Shown: positions 20,929-30,215, counted from the first letter of the stretch. The stretch is DNA of 64,000 nucleotides from Aurantimonas coralicida DSM 14790 (GCF_000421645.1 NZ_ATXK01000014.1:1-64000), one strand, 5' to 3'. Notes: a model not told the origin generated them from the sequence alone. Made by a program: numbers and translations.

Positions 20929-21789
20929 ATGGATCGGATCCGGCAAATGTCGATGGCAGGTGGACGCGGCGCGCTCGCCGCGCTGGGCCGCCTTCTGGTG
21001 CTGGCGGCCGTCCTTGCGCTGGTCGCGCCTGCCGCCGCGCAGGAGTTCCCGCCCCTCACCGGACGGGTGGTCGACACGGCGGATCTTCTCGATCCGGCGA
21101 CCGAGACCGCACTGACCGAGAAGCTGGCGGCCTTCGAGGCACAGGGCAGCGACCAGGTCGTCGTCGTCACCGTTCCGGACCTGCAGGGCGCCGAGATTGC
21201 CGACTACGCCAACCGGCTCGGCCGCGAATGGGGCATCGGCCAGGCGGAGGAAAACAACGGCGTCGTCCTCCTGGTCAGCCGCGACGACCGCGAGGTGCGC
21301 ATCGAGGTTGGCTACGGGCTCGAAGGCACCCTCACCGACGCCCTCTCCTCGCTGATCATCCAGAACGACATCCTGCCGGCGTTTCGCAGCGGCGATTATC
21401 CCGGCGGCATCAGCCGCGGCGTCGACGGCATCATCCAGGTGCTCTCCGGCGACGCGGCCGAGCTTCAGGCCCGGGCCGAACGCAACCAGGACTGGAGCGG
21501 CGAGGATTTTGCCGGCATCGCCTTCACCCTGATGTTCGCCGGGGTCTGGATTCTCGTTCTCGGCGCCTTTGCGATGACGGGCCTTGCCCGCCGCTTCGGC
21601 AAGAAGATCGGTCGCAACCGCTATCGCTGGCTCGGGATCGTCTGGACGCTCGGCCAGGCGAGCCGCATGTCGGGATCGCGCAGCGGCTTCGGGGGTGGCT
21701 TCGGCGGCGGTGGCGGCTTTTCGGGGGGCGGTGGCTTTTCCGGCGGCGGAGGATCGTTTGGCGGCGGCGGATCGTCGGGGAGCTGGTGA
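20929..21789 (+). CDS. TPM-domain (YgcG-like) membrane protein
   Basis: 286 residues: signal/membrane segment at about 13-37, a TPM domain at about 40-180 (LTGRVVDTADLLDP; EENNGVVLLVSRDDREVRIEVGYG; the catalytic-site-like DDR cluster), one transmembrane helix near 200-222, and a tail after residue 250 built of repeated Gly-Gly-Gly-Phe-Ser units. This is the standard partner of LemA. TPM domains have been described as phosphatase or photosystem-repair modules, but the bacterial role is unclear. It lies 37 bp after lemA and 2 bp before the next gene. Confidence 0.9.
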   Translation: MDRIRQMSMAGGRGALAALGRLLVLAAVLALVAPAAAQEFPPLTGRVVDTADLLDPATETALTEKLAAFEAQGSDQVVVVTVPDLQGAEIADYANRLGREWGIGQAEENNGVVLLVSRDDREVRIEVGYGLEGTLTDALSSLIIQNDILPAFRSGDYPGGISRGVDGIIQVLSGDAAELQARAERNQDWSGEDFAGIAFTLMFAGVWILVLGAFAMTGLARRFGKKIGRNRYRWLGIVWTLGQASRMSGSRSGFGGGFGGGGGFSGGGGFSGGGGSFGGGGSSGSW

Positions 21790-21791
21790 CC

Positions 21792-22430
21792 ATGGCAAGA
21801 CTGACCTTCACCGAAGCCGATCATGCCCGCATTGCCTCGGCGATCCGCGAGGCCGAGATCGCTACGACCGGCGAGATATACGCGGTCTTCGCCCGGGCGA
21901 GCGACGGCTATCATTTCGTCTCCGCCACGGCCGCCCTCGCCATCGCGCTGCTGGTGGCCGGCGTCACCCTGCTGCTGGCGCCGCTCTTCGGCGTCACGGT
22001 CTCGGCCGCGGCGCTCTTGGGCGGGCAGATCGTCATCGTCCTCGCCATGCTGGCGGCCTTCGCCCTGTCCCGGACCCTGCGCATGGCCTTCGTGCCCCGC
22101 GCCATTGCCGAACGCCGGGCGCACCGGTCGGCCCTGCAGCAGTTCTTCGCCCATAACCTCCACACCACGGCGGGGCGCACCGGCATCCTGATCTTCGTCT
22201 CCGAAGCCGAGCGCTTTGCCGAGATCGTCGCCGACGACGCCATCGCCGCCAAGGTCCCGCAGGAGAGCTGGGACGCCATCGTCGCAGACCTCGTCACCGC
22301 CGCCGCCGAGGATCGCCTGGCCGACGGCTACGTCGCCGCCGCCCACGCCGCAGGCGCCATCCTCACCGCGCACTTCCCCGGCGACCACCGCAATACCAAC
22401 GAGATCCCCGACCGGCTCGTGGAGATCTGA
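21792..22430 (+). CDS. Second TPM-domain membrane protein
   Basis: A 212-residue paralogous TPM-domain protein without a signal peptide. An N-terminal conserved box (TFTEADHARIASAIREAEIATTGEIYAV) is followed by two transmembrane segments (about 45-65 and 72-95). A C-terminal TPM half has GRTGILIFVSEAERFAEIVADDAI and ESWDAIV. It starts 2 bp after the preceding stop, so translational coupling is likely. It forms an operon with lemA and the Gly-rich TPM gene. Confidence 0.85.
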   Translation: MARLTFTEADHARIASAIREAEIATTGEIYAVFARASDGYHFVSATAALAIALLVAGVTLLLAPLFGVTVSAAALLGGQIVIVLAMLAAFALSRTLRMAFVPRAIAERRAHRSALQQFFAHNLHTTAGRTGILIFVSEAERFAEIVADDAIAAKVPQESWDAIVADLVTAAAEDRLADGYVAAAHAAGAILTAHFPGDHRNTNEIPDRLVEI

Positions 22431-22804
22431 GGGGCGGCGGGGCGCATCCGGCAGCGGAGCGGATGGCCGGCAGCGGGTGGATGGTCGCCAGCGGAGCGGA
22501 TGGCCGAACCGGCGAGGCATGGGTCCTCGGGTCAAGCCCGAGGATGACGCCGAGGTTGGATGTTGCGGCTCGCCGTCACCCTCATGCTGAGCCGGACCGG
22601 GCCGGGCCGGACTGAAGCACCGCGCCGTCTCAGGATGATCATTCCCCATCACCGCGCGTCATCCTCGGGCTTGACCCGAGGACCCACGCCAAACCGTTGC
22701 CGCCGCCGCTGCCCACAACGGACATCCCCCCAACCGTCGCCGCCCGGAAATCGGGTGGGCGCCCCCGACGGCCCCCACTAACGTCCTCAGCCGAGGAGCA
22801 GACC
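22431..22804. repeat. Repeat-bearing intergenic region upstream of the EamA transporter
   Basis: A 374-bp non-coding gap. It holds two copies of the dispersed palindrome TCCTCGGGTCAAGCCCGAGGA (22524-22544, and inverted at 22662-22682). It also has two perfect copies of an 18-base direct repeat, CAGCGGAGCGGATGGCCG, at 22452-22469 and 22489-22506 (37-bp period). No gene is supported. Confidence 0.8.
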
Positions 22805-23758
22805 GTGCGCGCCATCCAGACACACCCCGCCAATCGCAGCATGACGTCGGCCGAATGGGCGATGCTGCTGGCGCTGTCCGTCCTGTGGGGCGGGTCCTTC
22901 TTCTTCACCGGCGTTGCGGTGCGCGAACTGCCGCCCTTCACCATCGTCGTCCTGCGCGTCGGACTGGCGGCGATGATCCTGTGGGCGGTCATGCGCGTCC
23001 TCGGCCACGCCATGCCGCGTGACCGGCGGATCTGGGCCGCCTTCGTCGGCATGGGCTTCCTCAACAATCTCGTCCCGTTCAGCCTGATCGTTTGGGGTCA
23101 GACGCAGATCGGCTCGGGCCTCGCCTCGATCCTCAATGCGACGACGCCGCTCTTCGGGGTGGTGGTCGCCCATATCCTGACGCGCGACGAGAAGGTGACC
23201 GGCCACCGGCTGGCCGGGGTGGTGCTCGGCTTCGCAGGAGTCGTGGTGATGCTCGGGCCCGGGGCCCTCCGCACCGTCGGCAGCGACATCGCCGCCCAGC
23301 TTGCTTGCCTCGCCGCGGCCTTCTCCTATGCACTGGCCGGTGTCTTCGGACGCCGCTTCCGGCGCATGGGCGTGGCGCCCATGGCGACGGCGACGGGCCA
23401 GGTAACCGCCTCGACCGCGATGCTTCTCCCCCTCGCCCTTCTGGTGGACCGCCCCTGGACCATCGCCATGCCGGGCCCGGCGACATGGGGCGCCATCCTC
23501 GGCATCGCCGCCCTGTCCACCGCGCTGGCCTATGTCCTCTATTTCCGCATCCTGGCGACGGCCGGCGCCACCAACATCCTGCTCGTGACGATCCTCGTCC
23601 CGGTCAGCGCCATCATTCTCGGCTCGCTGGTCCTCGGCGAAGTCCTGGAACTGCAGCACCTCGCCGGCATGGCCCTGATCGGCACCGGCCTCGCCGCCAT
23701 CGACGGGCGACTGGCCGGGATGGCGAAGCGCCGGTTCGCGGAGCACACCGGCGGCTAG
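22805..23758 (+). CDS. EamA/DMT-superfamily transporter
   Basis: A 317-residue inner-membrane protein with about ten transmembrane helices in two EamA repeats. Repeat 1 contains LLALSVLWGGSFFFTGVAV and LVPFSLIVWGQTQIGSGLASI. Repeat 2 has LAYVLYFRILATAGATNILLVT and ends LAGMALIGTGLAAID. This is the RhaT/YdcZ-like drug/metabolite exporter class; substrate not predictable. The GTG at 22805 is chosen for its GAGGAG six bases upstream. It is flanked on both sides by palindromic repeats. Confidence 0.9.
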   Translation: MRAIQTHPANRSMTSAEWAMLLALSVLWGGSFFFTGVAVRELPPFTIVVLRVGLAAMILWAVMRVLGHAMPRDRRIWAAFVGMGFLNNLVPFSLIVWGQTQIGSGLASILNATTPLFGVVVAHILTRDEKVTGHRLAGVVLGFAGVVVMLGPGALRTVGSDIAAQLACLAAAFSYALAGVFGRRFRRMGVAPMATATGQVTASTAMLLPLALLVDRPWTIAMPGPATWGAILGIAALSTALAYVLYFRILATAGATNILLVTILVPVSAIILGSLVLGEVLELQHLAGMALIGTGLAAIDGRLAGMAKRRFAEHTGG

Positions 23759-24397
23759 CGGGCGTGATGCGGGTGGGTGGTGGGTGGCGAGGGCCGACTG
23801 TCGTTGCCCGGACCATCTCGACGTGCGGTCCGCTTGTGCGGGTCTTCTGCAGCAGAGAGGATGCCGGCACGGTCGAGGCATGGGTCCTCGGGTCAAGCCC
23901 GAGGATAGCGCGCGGGGGATGGGTGGGCGCTCGTCTCGGAGGACAAAGTGGCGCCCATAGTCGTACCGATCGCGGCACGGTGCAGCGGATGACGGGGAGT
24001 TGCCTCACCCAAGACGTGCGTCATGATCCGCGCCGTGCGGCTTCTGCACCGCAGAGGATGCCGGCACGGTCGAGGCATGGGTTCTCGGGTCAAGCCCGAG
24101 GATGACGCGCGGTGGGGTAGGAGCGTTTGCCGGCGCACGAAGCAACGCCTGCGTTTTTCGACCGATCGCCCTCGACACGGCGATGGACGGGGAACCGCAT
24201 CACCCAACTCAGGTGTCATCCTCGGGCTTGACCCGAGGCCCCATGCCAAACCGCCGCCACTGCACAAACGGTCGCGGCCCGAGCCAACAATCTAGCGGCC
24301 CGGACCGCTGCCACCGCGTGTGCCTCGCCGCACCGGCACCTTCGCAGCACCCAGCGCCATCGCACCTCACGAACGCCGGCGCCCCCATCACCCCGCG
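23759..24397. repeat. Non-coding region with three copies of a palindromic dispersed repeat
   Basis: A 639-bp gap with no supportable gene. The cores are at 23885-23905, 24082-24102 and (inverted) 24219-24238. The first two lie in a longer duplicated block of roughly 74 bp (about 23844-23917 and 24041-24116) sharing GAGGATGCCGGCACGGTCGA before the palindrome. The inverted copies share a trailing CCAAACCG. Local GC and layout suggest repeat accumulation rather than a decayed gene. Confidence 0.8.
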
Positions 24398-24976
24398 CTA
24401 CCGCGCCATGGCGTGATAGTCGTCATTGGGGCGCATGTCGGTGGCCGAGGCGACGCGGTTGGACATGGCGAAAAACGCCGCCACCGCGGCGATGTCGAAG
24501 ATGCCCCGGTTCGTATAACCCGCGTCGCGCAGCGCCTGCCGGTCCGCCTCGACGATGGTGTCCGGCCGCTCGGTCAGCTGGACGACGAAATCCAGCATCG
24601 CGGCGCGCTGGTCGTCGAGCCCGGCGGCGCGCCAGTTCTGGGCGATCGCCTCGCCGAAGCCGGGGTCGCCGGAAAGCTGGCGCACGGCGGCACCATGGGC
24701 GGTCAGGCAATAATGGCAGTGATTGATCGAGGAGACGACGACGGCGATGATCTCGCGGTCGAGCTTCGACAGCTCGCTCTCCCCCAGCATCAGATCGTTG
24801 TAGAAGGTGGAGAAAGCCTCCAGCTTGCGCTCGTCGAAGGCGTAGGCGAGGAGGACGTTCGGCACGAGGCCGAGCTTTTCCTGGCATTTGGCGAAGAACG
24901 CCCGGGTGCGCTCCGACAGGGGCTCGGCCATCGCCAGGCCGAGTGCTGTCACGGGCCTGTCCTGTTGCTGCGTCAT
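24398..24976 (-). CDS. Peroxidase-related AhpD-like protein
   Basis: A 192-residue alpha-helical protein of the carboxymuconolactone decarboxylase/AhpD superfamily, peroxidase-related branch. The redox motif is Cys87-His-Tyr-Cys90 in SSINHCHYCLTAHG, with the conserved His94. The ATG at 24976 follows a strong GGGAGGAAGC. It probably reduces peroxides or handles reactive organics in the cytoplasm; the reductant is unknown. It is divergent from gdhB with 113 bp between starts. Confidence 0.88.
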   Translation of the reverse strand: MTQQQDRPVTALGLAMAEPLSERTRAFFAKCQEKLGLVPNVLLAYAFDERKLEAFSTFYNDLMLGESELSKLDREIIAVVVSSINHCHYCLTAHGAAVRQLSGDPGFGEAIAQNWRAAGLDDQRAAMLDFVVQLTERPDTIVEADRQALRDAGYTNRGIFDIAAVAAFFAMSNRVASATDMRPNDDYHAMAR

Positions 24977-25089
24977 GCTTCCTCCCACGTTCCAGCGACG
25001 CCCGGGACACCACTTGCCCTCGAAGGTCGTGGCGGGATTCCTATGATAGGGTGTCGGACACGACAAGCAGTCGCATCGGAGGGCACCCC

Positions 25090-28000
25090 ATGGACCATCC
25101 CGCAACGACCAAGACGGAGATCCTGTCTGTGATCGAGGCGGCCATCGGGGAGGATGGCGCCGAAGCCACCCTCGCCCCGCTGCTCTTTTCCCGCCCGCCG
25201 GCCGAGGATCTGGCCGAGTTCACGCCCGAGGCGCTGGCGCTGGCGGCCCGCGCCGGCTTCGAGGCGCTGTGCGATCACCGCCGGGGCGCGCATCTGGTGC
25301 GCATCGAACAGCCGGACGGATTCGTCCTGCGCGACGGGCGCAAGCTGGAACTGATCACCGTCGTCAGCGACGACATGCCGTTCCTGTTCGACTCGGTGAC
25401 CGCCGAGATCGCCGATTCCGCCGTCGGCATCCGCTACATCTCCCATCCGATCCTCGACGTGCTGCGCGGCGCGGCCGGCGAGGTCACCAGCTTCTCGGCC
25501 TCCCATCCCCGCGACATGGTGCTGGGCGAAGCCGACCGGACCAGCCTGATCCAGTTCGCCGTCGATCCCCTGGGCGACGGTGACGCGAACACGGCGCTCA
25601 AGTCCCGGCTCGAGGCGATCCTCGGCCAGGTCGCCAACGCCAATGCCGATTTCGATGCCATGCGCAACCGCGCCAGCGAATCCGTCGAGGCGCTGCACCG
25701 CCAGGCCTCGCGCCTCGACGACGCCGATCTGAAGACCACCTTCGAGGAAGCCGCCCGGCTGCTCGAATGGCTGCGCGACGACAATTTCATCTTCCTCGGC
25801 TGCCGCGAATACGACTATCTGCCCGGCAGCGAGGGCGAGGCGCTGGAACGGCGCGACGATGCCGGGCTCGGCATCCTGGCCGATCCCGACGTGCGCATTC
25901 TCGGTCGGCCCGGCCGCCGCATGACGACGACGCCGGAGATCCGCGCCTTTCTGGAAGCGCCGACCCCGCTGATCGTCACCAAGGCCAATGCCCGCTCACT
26001 GGTCCATCGCCGCGCCTATATGGACTATGTCGGGGTCAAGCAGTTCGACGCCGACGGCAATTTCGTCGGCGAGCTGCGCATTGTCGGCCTGTTCACCTCC
26101 AGCGCCTACACGCGCTCGATCCTGACCATTCCCTATCTGCGGCTGAAGGCCGAAACGGTGATCAGCCGCTCGGGCCTGCGCCCCGGTTCGCACTCGGCCA
26201 AGGCGCTGCTCAACGCGCTGGAATCCTATTCCCGCGACGAGGTCTTCCAGATCGACGTGGCGCTGCTGGAGCGCTACGCCTCGACCATCGTGGAGCTCGG
26301 CGAACGCCCGCGGGTAAAAATCCTGTCGCGCGTCGACCGCTTCCACCGTTTCGTCTCCATCCTCGTCTTCGTGCCGCGCGAGCGCTACGATTCTCGCCTG
26401 CGCGAACGGATCGGCCTGATGCTTGCCGAGGCCTATGACGGTCATGTCTCGGCCTATTACCCAGCCTTCCCCGAAGGGCCGCTCGCCCGCGTCCACTTCA
26501 TCATCGGACGCGCCGGCGGCACCACGCCCGAGGTCGACACGGCGCAGCTGGAAGCGCGCGTCGTCGAGATGGCCAAGAACTGGGAGGACGAGTTCACCGC
26601 CGCCCTGTCGGCCGCCGGCCATGCCGGCGAATACGGTCGCCTCGCGCCGGGCCTGCCGGAAAGCTATCGCGACGTCGTCTCCCCGACCGAGGCCGTGGAC
26701 GACGCAGGGATCATCATGGCGCTCTCAGAAGGCGAGGAGGTACGCGTCACCTTCCATCGCCGCGAGAACGATGCGCCCGACCTCCTGCGGCTGAAGATCT
26801 ATCATCTGGGCGCGGCCCTCGCGCTCTCGACCCGCGTGCCGATCCTCGAGAACATGGGCTTCTCCGCCGTCTCCGAACGCACCTACCGGATCGTGCGGCC
26901 CGACGGCGAGACGGTGCATATCCACGACATGGACCTGAAGCGCAGCCGCGGCGGCGACATCGCGCTCGACGACGACGGCGCCGCGCTGGAAGCGACCTTC
27001 GCCAATGTCTGGGCCGGCCGCATCGAAAATGACGGGTTCAACGCGCTAGTGCTGGAGGCCGGGCTGGACCTGCGCCAGGCCAATGTGCTGCGCGCCTATT
27101 CGCGCTATCTGCGCCAGACGGGCCTCGCCTATTCGCCCGACTATCTCGGCGCCGCCCTGATGCGCCAGCCACAGATCGCCCGCCTGCTGTGGGATCTCTT
27201 CGCGGCAAGCTTCGATCCCGAGCACCCGGCCCCGGCCGAAACCGATGCGGCATCCGAAGACGGCGAGAGCGAGCCGGATGCGCGGCAGGCCCGCCGCGCA
27301 AAGGCGCGGGGCGCCGGCGAGATCCATGCGGCGATCTGCGAAGCCCTGGAAGACGTCGATTCCATCGACGACGACCGCATCGTGCGCCGCTTCATGGGCG
27401 CCATCCTCGCCACGCTGCGGACCAATTACTACGCCGTCGACGGCATCTCCGCCGAGCCGGTTTCCGAACCCGGCGCGGTCGCCCCGGCGCTCGCCTTCAA
27501 GTTCGAATCCGCCGCCGTCGAGGGCCTGCCGGCCCCGGTCCCCTATCGCGAGATCTTCGTCTTCGACGCCCGCGTCGAGGGCGTCCATCTGCGCTTCGGC
27601 CCGGTCGCCCGCGGCGGCCTGCGCTGGTCGGACCGCGCCCAGGACTACCGCACCGAGGTGCTGGGTCTAGTCAAGGCGCAGCAGGTCAAGAACGCGGTGA
27701 TCGTGCCGGTCGGCGCCAAGGGCGGCTTCTACCCCAAGCGCCTGCCCGACCCGTCCGACCGCGACGCCTGGTTTGCCGCCGGCCGCTCGGCCTATGTCGT
27801 CTTCATCGCTTCCCTCCTGTCGATCACCGACAACATCGTCGGCGAGGATGTGGTCACACCACCCAACGTCACCCGCTATGACGGCGACGATCCCTATTTC
27901 GTCGTCGCCGCCGACAAGGGCACGGCGACCTTCTCCGACACCGCCAACGCCATCGCCCAGTCGAACGAGTTCTGGCTCGACGACGCCTTCGCCAGCGGCG

Positions 28001-29994
28001 GCTCGGCCGGCTACGACCACAAGGCCATGGGCATCACCGCACGCGGCGCCTGGGAGGCGGTCAAGCGCCACTTCCGCGAGATGGACCGCGACATCCAGTC
28101 GGAGCCCTTCACCGTCGTCGGTTGCGGCGACATGTCGGGCGACGTCTTCGGCAACGGCATGCTCCTGTCGAAGACGACGCGGCTGATCGCGGCCTTCGAC
28201 CACCGCGACATCTTCATCGACCCCGATCCCGATCCGGCGACCTCCTTTGCCGAGCGCCAGCGTCTGTTCGAGACGCCGCGCTCGTCCTGGAACGACTACG
28301 ACCGCGCCACGATCTCGCAGGGCGGCGGGGTGTTCTCGCGGCGCGACAAGATGGTGCATCTGTCGCAGGAAGCCGCCGACGCGATCGGCTGGGACAAGCG
28401 CTCGGGCACGCCCGCCGAGATCATCAGCGCGATCCTCAAGGCGCCGGCCGACCTGCTCTGGTTCGGCGGCATCGGCACCTATGTGCGCGCCGGCAACGAA
28501 TCCAACGCCGATGTCGGTGACCGCGCCAACGATCCGGTGCGCGTTGCCGCCGCCGAAGTCAGGGCCCGGGTCGTCGGCGAGGGCGCCAATCTCGGCGTCA
28601 CCCAGCGCGGGCGCATCGAGTTCGCGGCCGCCGGCGGACGGATCAATTCCGACGCCATCGACAATTCGGCCGGCGTGAACACCTCCGACGTCGAGGTGAA
28701 CATCAAGATCGCCCTGAAGAGCGCGATGGAATCCGGCCGCCTCACCCGCGAGGAGCGCAACGCGCTTTTGGCCGACATGACCGACGAGGTCGCCGAGCTC
28801 GTCCTCGCCAACAATTACGAACAGACGCTCGCCCTGTCGCTGGAAGAGCGGGCCGGGGCCTCGGCGCTTGCCCTGCAGGCGCGGTTCATGAGCGTTCTGG
28901 AAGATGCCGGCGAGCTCGACCGGGCGGTGGAGACGCTGCCGTCGGAAGCCGCCATCGCCGATCTGCGGGCGACCGGTCGGGGCCTCACCCGGCCCGAGAT
29001 CGCGGTGCTGATCGCCTATGCCAAGATCACCCTGTTCGACCAGCTCGTCGCCAGCGACCTGCCCGACGACCCGTATCTGGAAGACCGCCTGAACGACTAT
29101 TTTCCGGTGCCGATGCAGCGGGACTTCGCGCGGGACATCGAGGGCCATCGCCTCGGCCGCGAGATCATCTCTACGGTGCTGGCCAACGAGGTGGTCAACC
29201 GCACCGGCCCGACCTTCGTCACGGTGCTGCGTGAATCCTCCGGTGCCTCGCCGGCCCAGATCGTGCAGGCCTTCATTGCGGCGCGCGACGGCCTCGACGT
29301 GCGCTCGCTCTACGAACGGGTGGACGCGCTGGACGGCACGCTGCATGGCGAGACCCAGAACGCGCTCTATGCGGAGATCGGCCGGTTCCTGATCCGCACG
29401 ACCCGCTGGTATGTCCAGAACGAAAGCTTCGAGGGCGGCCTGACCGGCGCGGTCGTCGCCAGCCGCGACGCGCTGGACAAGCTCAAACCGCAGCTCGTCG
29501 AGCTGGCCACCGAGGCCGGCCGGGCCGAGGCCCAGTCGCGCGCCGAGGCTTTCGTCGAGAAGGGCGTGCCGGAGGATGTGGCCGAAGCGATCGCACTGCT
29601 GCCGCTCCTCTCGCTGGTGCCGGATATCGCCTCTGTCTCACGTGAAACATCGACGGGGCTCGAAGCGACCATCGGCTGCTATTTCGGCATCACCCGGCAG
29701 TTCGAGATTGGCCGGCTCGAAGCCGCGCTCTTCGCGTTGCAGACGGACGATTACTACGAGACGCTGGCCCTGGAGCGGGCCGGCAGCCAGATCGCCGGTG
29801 CCCGGCGCAAGCTGACGGCGACGGCCCTGCGAGACTTCGGCGCGGAGAAAGACCCGGCCGCGGCCTGGGCGGAAAGCCGACGGACGGCGGTCGAGCGGAT
29901 CGGGGGGCAGATCGGCGCCCTCGCCGGATCGGGCGGCACCTCGGTGGCGCGGCTGACGGTCGCCGCGGGCCTGTTGTCGGATCTGGCCGGCTAG
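25090..29994 (+). CDS. gdhB: NAD-specific glutamate dehydrogenase, large (GDH-180 type)
   Basis: A 1634-residue enzyme interconverting glutamate and 2-oxoglutarate plus ammonia, usually run in the catabolic direction. The long N-terminal ACT-like regulatory part (about 1-700) includes VVSDDMPFLFDSVTAEI and RVHFIIGRAGG. The catalytic segment near residue 830-890 shows RGGLRWSDRAQDYRTEVLGL, then KNAVIVPVGAKGGF with the catalytic lysine. The Rossmann part contains GCGDMSGDVFGNGMLLS. The ATG at 25090 has GGAGG eight bases upstream. The coding sequence contains a parS-like site at about residue 1515, where Val-Ser-Arg-Glu-Thr is encoded. Confidence 0.95.
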   Translation: MDHPATTKTEILSVIEAAIGEDGAEATLAPLLFSRPPAEDLAEFTPEALALAARAGFEALCDHRRGAHLVRIEQPDGFVLRDGRKLELITVVSDDMPFLFDSVTAEIADSAVGIRYISHPILDVLRGAAGEVTSFSASHPRDMVLGEADRTSLIQFAVDPLGDGDANTALKSRLEAILGQVANANADFDAMRNRASESVEALHRQASRLDDADLKTTFEEAARLLEWLRDDNFIFLGCREYDYLPGSEGEALERRDDAGLGILADPDVRILGRPGRRMTTTPEIRAFLEAPTPLIVTKANARSLVHRRAYMDYVGVKQFDADGNFVGELRIVGLFTSSAYTRSILTIPYLRLKAETVISRSGLRPGSHSAKALLNALESYSRDEVFQIDVALLERYASTIVELGERPRVKILSRVDRFHRFVSILVFVPRERYDSRLRERIGLMLAEAYDGHVSAYYPAFPEGPLARVHFIIGRAGGTTPEVDTAQLEARVVEMAKNWEDEFTAALSAAGHAGEYGRLAPGLPESYRDVVSPTEAVDDAGIIMALSEGEEVRVTFHRRENDAPDLLRLKIYHLGAALALSTRVPILENMGFSAVSERTYRIVRPDGETVHIHDMDLKRSRGGDIALDDDGAALEATFANVWAGRIENDGFNALVLEAGLDLRQANVLRAYSRYLRQTGLAYSPDYLGAALMRQPQIARLLWDLFAASFDPEHPAPAETDAASEDGESEPDARQARRAKARGAGEIHAAICEALEDVDSIDDDRIVRRFMGAILATLRTNYYAVDGISAEPVSEPGAVAPALAFKFESAAVEGLPAPVPYREIFVFDARVEGVHLRFGPVARGGLRWSDRAQDYRTEVLGLVKAQQVKNAVIVPVGAKGGFYPKRLPDPSDRDAWFAAGRSAYVVFIASLLSITDNIVGEDVVTPPNVTRYDGDDPYFVVAADKGTATFSDTANAIAQSNEFWLDDAFASGGSAGYDHKAMGITARGAWEAVKRHFREMDRDIQSEPFTVVGCGDMSGDVFGNGMLLSKTTRLIAAFDHRDIFIDPDPDPATSFAERQRLFETPRSSWNDYDRATISQGGGVFSRRDKMVHLSQEAADAIGWDKRSGTPAEIISAILKAPADLLWFGGIGTYVRAGNESNADVGDRANDPVRVAAAEVRARVVGEGANLGVTQRGRIEFAAAGGRINSDAIDNSAGVNTSDVEVNIKIALKSAMESGRLTREERNALLADMTDEVAELVLANNYEQTLALSLEERAGASALALQARFMSVLEDAGELDRAVETLPSEAAIADLRATGRGLTRPEIAVLIAYAKITLFDQLVASDLPDDPYLEDRLNDYFPVPMQRDFARDIEGHRLGREIISTVLANEVVNRTGPTFVTVLRESSGASPAQIVQAFIAARDGLDVRSLYERVDALDGTLHGETQNALYAEIGRFLIRTTRWYVQNESFEGGLTGAVVASRDALDKLKPQLVELATEAGRAEAQSRAEAFVEKGVPEDVAEAIALLPLLSLVPDIASVSRETSTGLEATIGCYFGITRQFEIGRLEAALFALQTDDYYETLALERAGSQIAGARRKLTATALRDFGAEKDPAAAWAESRRTAVERIGGQIGALAGSGGTSVARLTVAAGLLSDLAG
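29634..29649. other. parS-like site 3, inside gdhB
   Basis: TGTCTCACGTGAAACA matches the ParB consensus at 15 of 16 positions (only position 4 differs). It lies within the gdhB coding sequence, read there as Val-Ser-Arg-Glu-Thr, about 23.4 kb from parB. Confidence 0.75.
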
Positions 29995-30086
29995 ACGCCG
30001 GCAGAGGGGGAAATGGAAGTGCCGCGCGAGGGCGGCTGGTGGCCGGCCAGCAAGGCTGGCCGGCGCATGAGGGACCGGGCCGGGCC

Positions 30087-30215
30087 TCAGCCCTTCTTGG
30101 CGTCGGGCCGGGCCGCCGCGAACTTGCCGGGCACCGTCACTGGCACCGCTGCCTTCGTCTTGTCCGCCTTCGGCTTTCGGACTTCCTTGTTGCCGCGCAC
30201 CTGACCCTTGGCCAT
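30087..30215 (-). CDS. Small basic conserved protein (42 aa)
   Basis: A 42-residue lysine-rich protein beginning MAKGQVRGNKEVRKPKADK, with an excellent AAAGGA eight bases before the ATG and a clean stop. The MAKGQ-R-N-KE-KKPK pattern recurs in tiny hypothetical proteins of many proteobacteria. Composition suggests nucleic-acid or ribosome association, but that is inference. It is isolated between gdhB (convergent) and the MOSC gene (divergent). Confidence 0.78.
   Translation of the reverse strand: MAKGQVRGNKEVRKPKADKTKAAVPVTVPGKFAAARPDAKKG

Noticed and set aside
22431-24397. CRISPR array suggested by the clustered palindromes
   Set aside because: Spacing is irregular (about 140 to 1200 bp), copies are in both orientations, and there are no spacers of constant length or cas genes.
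24398-24976. Carboxymuconolactone decarboxylase
   Set aside because: Same superfamily, but the CHYC redox pair and length fit the peroxidase-related AhpD branch, and no aromatic catabolism genes are near.
27667-29346. A 559-codon minus-strand frame inside gdhB
   Set aside because: Compositional mirror of the GDH coding strand; no ribosome binding site or family resemblance.
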